NCBI RefSeq assembly: GCF_900103665.1
Contig: NZ_FNGY01000003.1
Location: 372,001-436,000, forward strand
Direction: 5' to 3'
From: Pedobacter steynii
Lineage (GTDB): Bacteria; Bacteroidota; Bacteroidia; Sphingobacteriales; Sphingobacteriaceae
Length of the DNA: 64,000 bases
Each line of letters starts with the position of its first letter. Position 1 is the first letter of the stretch. The notes under the pieces are model-generated. The model saw nothing but the letters and a program-made list of their open reading frames with translations. It was not told where the DNA came from and searched no databases. A program made the position numbers and the translations under genes. Shown piece after piece: positions 60,784 to 64,000 of this stretch.

Positions 60784-62439
60784 ATGGTTTTAATCATCTG
60801 ATTATGAAAAATACCATCATTAAACATATATACAGGTATAAGTATGGGCGTATACAAGTCATTGGTCCAGCATGCGGTGGACTATTTAATCGGCATGTCG
60901 AAATTCCCCCTACTTCTACCTATGCATGGTTCGGCAATCAGGCATTTCTCGCCATAAGCAGAACCAATCTGGATCCAATGAATCAATATATTGTCTATGA
61001 GTTTTCGGATTCATGTGCAAGCCCGCTTGGGTCTGCAGGTCCAGTGTATAGAAGTCAATTTCTTCATTCAATTAAAGTTCACCGCAGCATGGGCCTTATA
61101 TAACGTAACCGGCAAAAATGAACCTTTAATTCTGAAACATATGAATGGAATGACAATAGGTTATCCCCTAAAAATATCGGCAACATTTAAGTGTAATGAC
61201 CAGGCCTTAAAAAGAATGTGGACTCTGGGATGTCGGCGGATACAGTATGCAGCAGCACAAATCTGCCACAACACACCATATCAGGACCAATTACATTATA
61301 CCGGTGACACCCGTATTCAGGCCATTACAGCGGTATATCTATCGGGAGAAGACCGACTGATGAAAAAAGCGATTCTGGATTTCTATAACTCCAGATCTGC
61401 CCGGCAAGTCACAAATGGCTACAATCTGGGTAGTCCGTTAAAAGTCATCCCTACCTTTTCCCTTTTTTGGATCTCATTGGTTTACGACTATTGGATGCAT
61501 AGAAAAGATGATGATTTCATCATTCAGTTCCTTCCGTCTATACAGGGAATCCTGGATTGGTATGAGCGGCAAATGAAGGGCGATCAGGACATGATCGGCG
61601 CCATAAAATGGTGGAACATAATCGATTTTTACAGGTTCAATAGCTGGGGAGTAACTCCTGCCCCTGAAAGTGCAAGCTCTGCGATTGTCTCACTTCAATT
61701 TGCCTATACACTTAAACAGGCAGCAAAACTATTCAGCGCCTTTGGAAATCCGGATCGGGCCAAAAGATACACTAATCTGGCAGAAAAAATCAATGATGAT
61801 GCTATGAGATTCTGCTTTAATGAGGAAAAGGCACTGATGGCAGATACGCCGGAAAAAATATCTTATAGCCAGCATGCAAACATCTGGGCCATTCTGAGTG
61901 GTGCTGTTGAAGACAAAAAAGCGAAAAAGGTGATGATCCATACCTTATATGATAAGTCGCTCGCACAGGCAACCTTCTTTTATAAATCCTATTTAACTCA
62001 GGCATTAAAGAAAACCGGACTTCAGGATCAGTATTATTCCCAGCTCAAACCATGGGAACGGACATTAGACCCGGAACTTAAAACCGTTACTGAACGTATC
62101 GAACCCGAATACTCCGAACGTAATGAATGGAGTGCTCAACCTTGCCATGACTTTCTGACTACCATTTGTGGCATCACCTCCGTTGCACCTGCTTTTGAAC
62201 GTGTTCAAATCCAGCCTGCATTAGGTCCTTTACTGGATATAGAAGGAATGATGTCTCACCCTGAAGGACCAATCATTGTAAAATACCGAAGGATCGGAAA
62301 AACAGGCATCCACGCTGAAATAGACATTCCGGAAACCATTCAGGGAGATTTTATATGGGACGGCAGAATGTTTTTATTACGTGGAGGAAAACAAACTATA
62401 GAATGTTCGGCAGTTAGGGAACTGATGCATGAATACTAA
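60784..62439 (+). pseudogene. Remnant of a GH78 alpha-L-rhamnosidase-like gene
   Basis: Two frames cover the region. In the first (60784-61103) a stretch like YRYKYGRIQVIGPACGGLFNRHVEI recalls the N-terminal carbohydrate-binding domain, then it runs out of frame. The second (about 61000-62439) encodes most of the (alpha/alpha)6-barrel: CNDQALKRMWTLGCRRIQ, TPYQDQLHYTGDTRIQAITAVYLSGEDRLM, and a C-terminal beta-sandwich. The family motif CPYYEQLQYxGDTR is altered to TPYQDQLHYTGDTR (Cys to Thr, Glu to Asp). Full-length homologues are about 770 aa, so about 200 residues are missing. The frame ends by overlapping the next gene by 11 bp. Confidence 0.72.
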
Positions 62440-63640
62440 AGCTAAACCTCTTGTTTCCTGCGTCATGATTACTGGTGGCAAATTTGAACTCCTTGTCGCT
62501 GGAATTACTCATTTTCTGAACCAGGATTATTCAAATTTGGAATTGATTGTGATACAATCTGGAGGAGAGTCCGTAGAATTACTAATTCCGTATTGTCCGA
62601 CGATCCGTTTTATCTATCAATCCGATCCAACAACTTCAGGCGAATCACGAAATAGAGCTTGTGAAAAAGCAACCGGAGAGATTATTATTCATTGGAACGA
62701 AGCGAGCTATTACGCTGAAGACTGGATACGTTGCCAGGTCAATGCCCTTAACACTTCCGGAGCAGACATCTGCGGACTAAATAAAACAACAGAGCTGGAT
62801 TCATGGTCTGAATTACTGGAAAGACAAGTAGAAAACCCAGATGAAACGATTAGCTGGATAGCTGGTTCGACCTTATGTTACCGGAAAAAACTATGGGTAG
62901 CTTATCCATTCAACACCTCTCAAAACGATGAAAACAAAGACTTCGTCTTCAATTCAGGAGGAAAAGTATATGCTCATCACTATTCAAAAGGATATCGTGG
63001 TAAGGCGGATCTCATTCCAATTCCAGGCAAACACGTTTTATTGCCTTTAGTATCTTGTATTATGACCACCAGAAATTCGACAATGCTGGTTCCATTTATG
63101 CTACATTGTTTCCTTTGCCAGGATTATCCAAATGTAGAGCTCATCATTATGGACGACAGCATTCTGGCTGCCCCGGAGTTAATTTTGCACTGTCCCAATA
63201 CCAGGTATTTTTTCATTGAGGGCAGGGAAACTGAAGGAGCGAAGAAAAATATGGCTTGTAGTCTGGCCAATGGAAGCATCATTCTACATTGGGATGATCA
63301 GGACTGGTATGCCCATGATTGGATTAAACACCAGGTGACGGCGCTGGCAACCTCTGGTGCAGACATGTCCGGATTGAACTTCGTTCAAACCTATTCCATG
63401 CCTCATCAAAAATCCGTGACGACAGAAAAAAGCTCATGGTTATACGGCGGAACGATGGTCTATTGGAAATCCATTTGGGAAAACAATCCGTTTAAAGCGC
63501 TTAAAACAGGAGAAAATGAGGATTTCCAACAACAACCAGGGCTAAAAATTATTGCCCATGATTATATAGAAGGCTTTAATACAAACACTTATGTAAGAAA
63601 CCAGGACCGTCTATTACCTGACGATCCACTAGTGAATTAA
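62429..63640 (+). CDS. Two-domain GT2-family glycosyltransferase (type B)
   Basis: A 403-aa protein made of two type B GT2 domains. The first (about 1-195) has CVMITGGKFELL and a changed metal site, NEAS at residues 90-93 (IHWNEASYYAEDW). The second (about 207-390) has PLVSCIMTTRNSTMLV, VELIIMDDS and DDQD at 289-292 (HWDDQDWYAHDW), with an ED motif GENEDF. The first domain probably binds an acceptor or lacks activity, and the second is likely active. Its ATG lies in the last codons of the GH78 remnant, so the two are translated in a coupled way. Confidence 0.85.
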   Translation: MNTKAKPLVSCVMITGGKFELLVAGITHFLNQDYSNLELIVIQSGGESVELLIPYCPTIRFIYQSDPTTSGESRNRACEKATGEIIIHWNEASYYAEDWIRCQVNALNTSGADICGLNKTTELDSWSELLERQVENPDETISWIAGSTLCYRKKLWVAYPFNTSQNDENKDFVFNSGGKVYAHHYSKGYRGKADLIPIPGKHVLLPLVSCIMTTRNSTMLVPFMLHCFLCQDYPNVELIIMDDSILAAPELILHCPNTRYFFIEGRETEGAKKNMACSLANGSIILHWDDQDWYAHDWIKHQVTALATSGADMSGLNFVQTYSMPHQKSVTTEKSSWLYGGTMVYWKSIWENNPFKALKTGENEDFQQQPGLKIIAHDYIEGFNTNTYVRNQDRLLPDDPLVN

Positions 63641-64000
63641 TGCATCCCTTTTTACTAAAGCTGCATTTATTGCAGCTTTTTTATTGCGGGCAAACAGATA
63701 AACGGAAATGGTCCCCTCTTCTTTTTTCACCACCTCCTCAAAAGCAAGCTCCGTATCCTCAATGCTGGATAAGCTGATCACCTCTACAGGCTTTCTACTC
63801 TCCTCATCAAAGTTTACCAAATAAGGAACCCGCTCCTTATCACAAATAAAGTCCGGATTAAACGCAACTTCCATCACCTTTAATTTTTCATTTCTTGAAA
63901 ACCTTTTCCTAAAAGCTTCTACTTTTTCCTTTGAGTCAAACACAGCCTCTATGTCATGAACATGCTCATAATCTCCATAGAAGACGATGTAAACCTTATG
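63629..64000 (-). CDS. Small protein of DUF7336-like type, 5' end outside window
   Basis: Frame open through the window edge: reading 5' to 3' from 64000 it gives HKVYIVFYGDYEHVHDIEAVF and continues to ...VKRDALIH. The GTG at 63943 is internal. The KVYIVFYG start and the DSKEKVEAFRKRF segment resemble DUF7336, a small domain of unknown function. At least 123 residues are visible. It overlaps the convergent GT2 gene by 12 bp at the 3' end. Confidence 0.65.
   Translation of the reverse strand, partial: HKVYIVFYGDYEHVHDIEAVFDSKEKVEAFRKRFSRNEKLKVMEVAFNPDFICDKERVPYLVNFDEESRKPVEVISLSSIEDTELAFEEVVKKEEGTISVYLFARNKKAAINAALVKRDALIH

Overview
The window looks like chromosomal DNA of a Bacteroidota member, most likely Sphingobacteriaceae (Pedobacter-like). 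The reasons are a SusC/SusD pair behind an ECF sigma factor and FecR-type anti-sigma factor, TAnnTTTG-like -7 boxes, lipoproteins with Bacteroidota-style lipoboxes, a type VI VgrG/TssD of the Bacteroidota kind, and low to moderate GC. Taxonomy is inferred from gene content only. No rRNA, tRNA, CRISPR array, integrase or transposase was seen.

Layout. 1-2.4 kb: end of coaD, a Nudix hydrolase, pyrE and an SRPBCC protein. 2.4-8.5 kb (minus strand): a VgrG effector island. It starts at a truncated tssD, then a protein with a caspase-like His/Cys pair, a lipoprotein, VgrG, a PAAR-like/Hint/HNH-type toxin, and two small genes that probably include the immunity function. 8.6-24.8 kb: mostly housekeeping and metabolism: an EEP-fold hydrolase, two MFS transporters, ClpB, three related outer-membrane barrels, a GT4/GT4/GH130 glycan locus and a C1 peptidase. 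24.9-28.2 kb: two copies of a divergent glycosyltransferase pair, bracketed by inverted copies of a 58-bp hairpin. 28.2-36.3 kb: a DPP-IV-type peptidase, twin polysaccharide deacetylases, a GreA/B-like protein, a nitroreductase and an ABC-F ATPase.

36.4-49.3 kb is the most unusual part. Eight short GT2 genes of one close family (two of them at 25.8 and 27.4 kb), two GT2 genes of a second family, a GT10 fucosyltransferase-like gene and an ATP-grasp-like gene are interleaved with eight tiny genes and one decayed copy. The tiny genes encode a cytoplasmic protein family of about 83-104 aa that I do not recognise (called WYxY here). Five of these lie in tandem units of about 443 bp. A palindrome (consensus GGGACATTTGACCC) occurs eight times in front of these genes. 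In seven cases it lies exactly 27 nt before a TAAWTTAG-like -7 box, so the glycosyltransferases and WYxY proteins appear to form one regulon. Each tandem unit also carries a short relic of the 3' end of a GT2 gene.

49.5-64 kb: an ECF sigma/FecR/SusC/SusD signalling and uptake locus with redoxin, DUF3738-like, NHL and barrel proteins, a decayed GH78 gene, a two-domain GT2 and a partial minus-strand gene at the edge. How the GT2/WYxY regulon works is unknown. Glycosylation of the small proteins, or their acting as partners of the transferases, is a hypothesis only.
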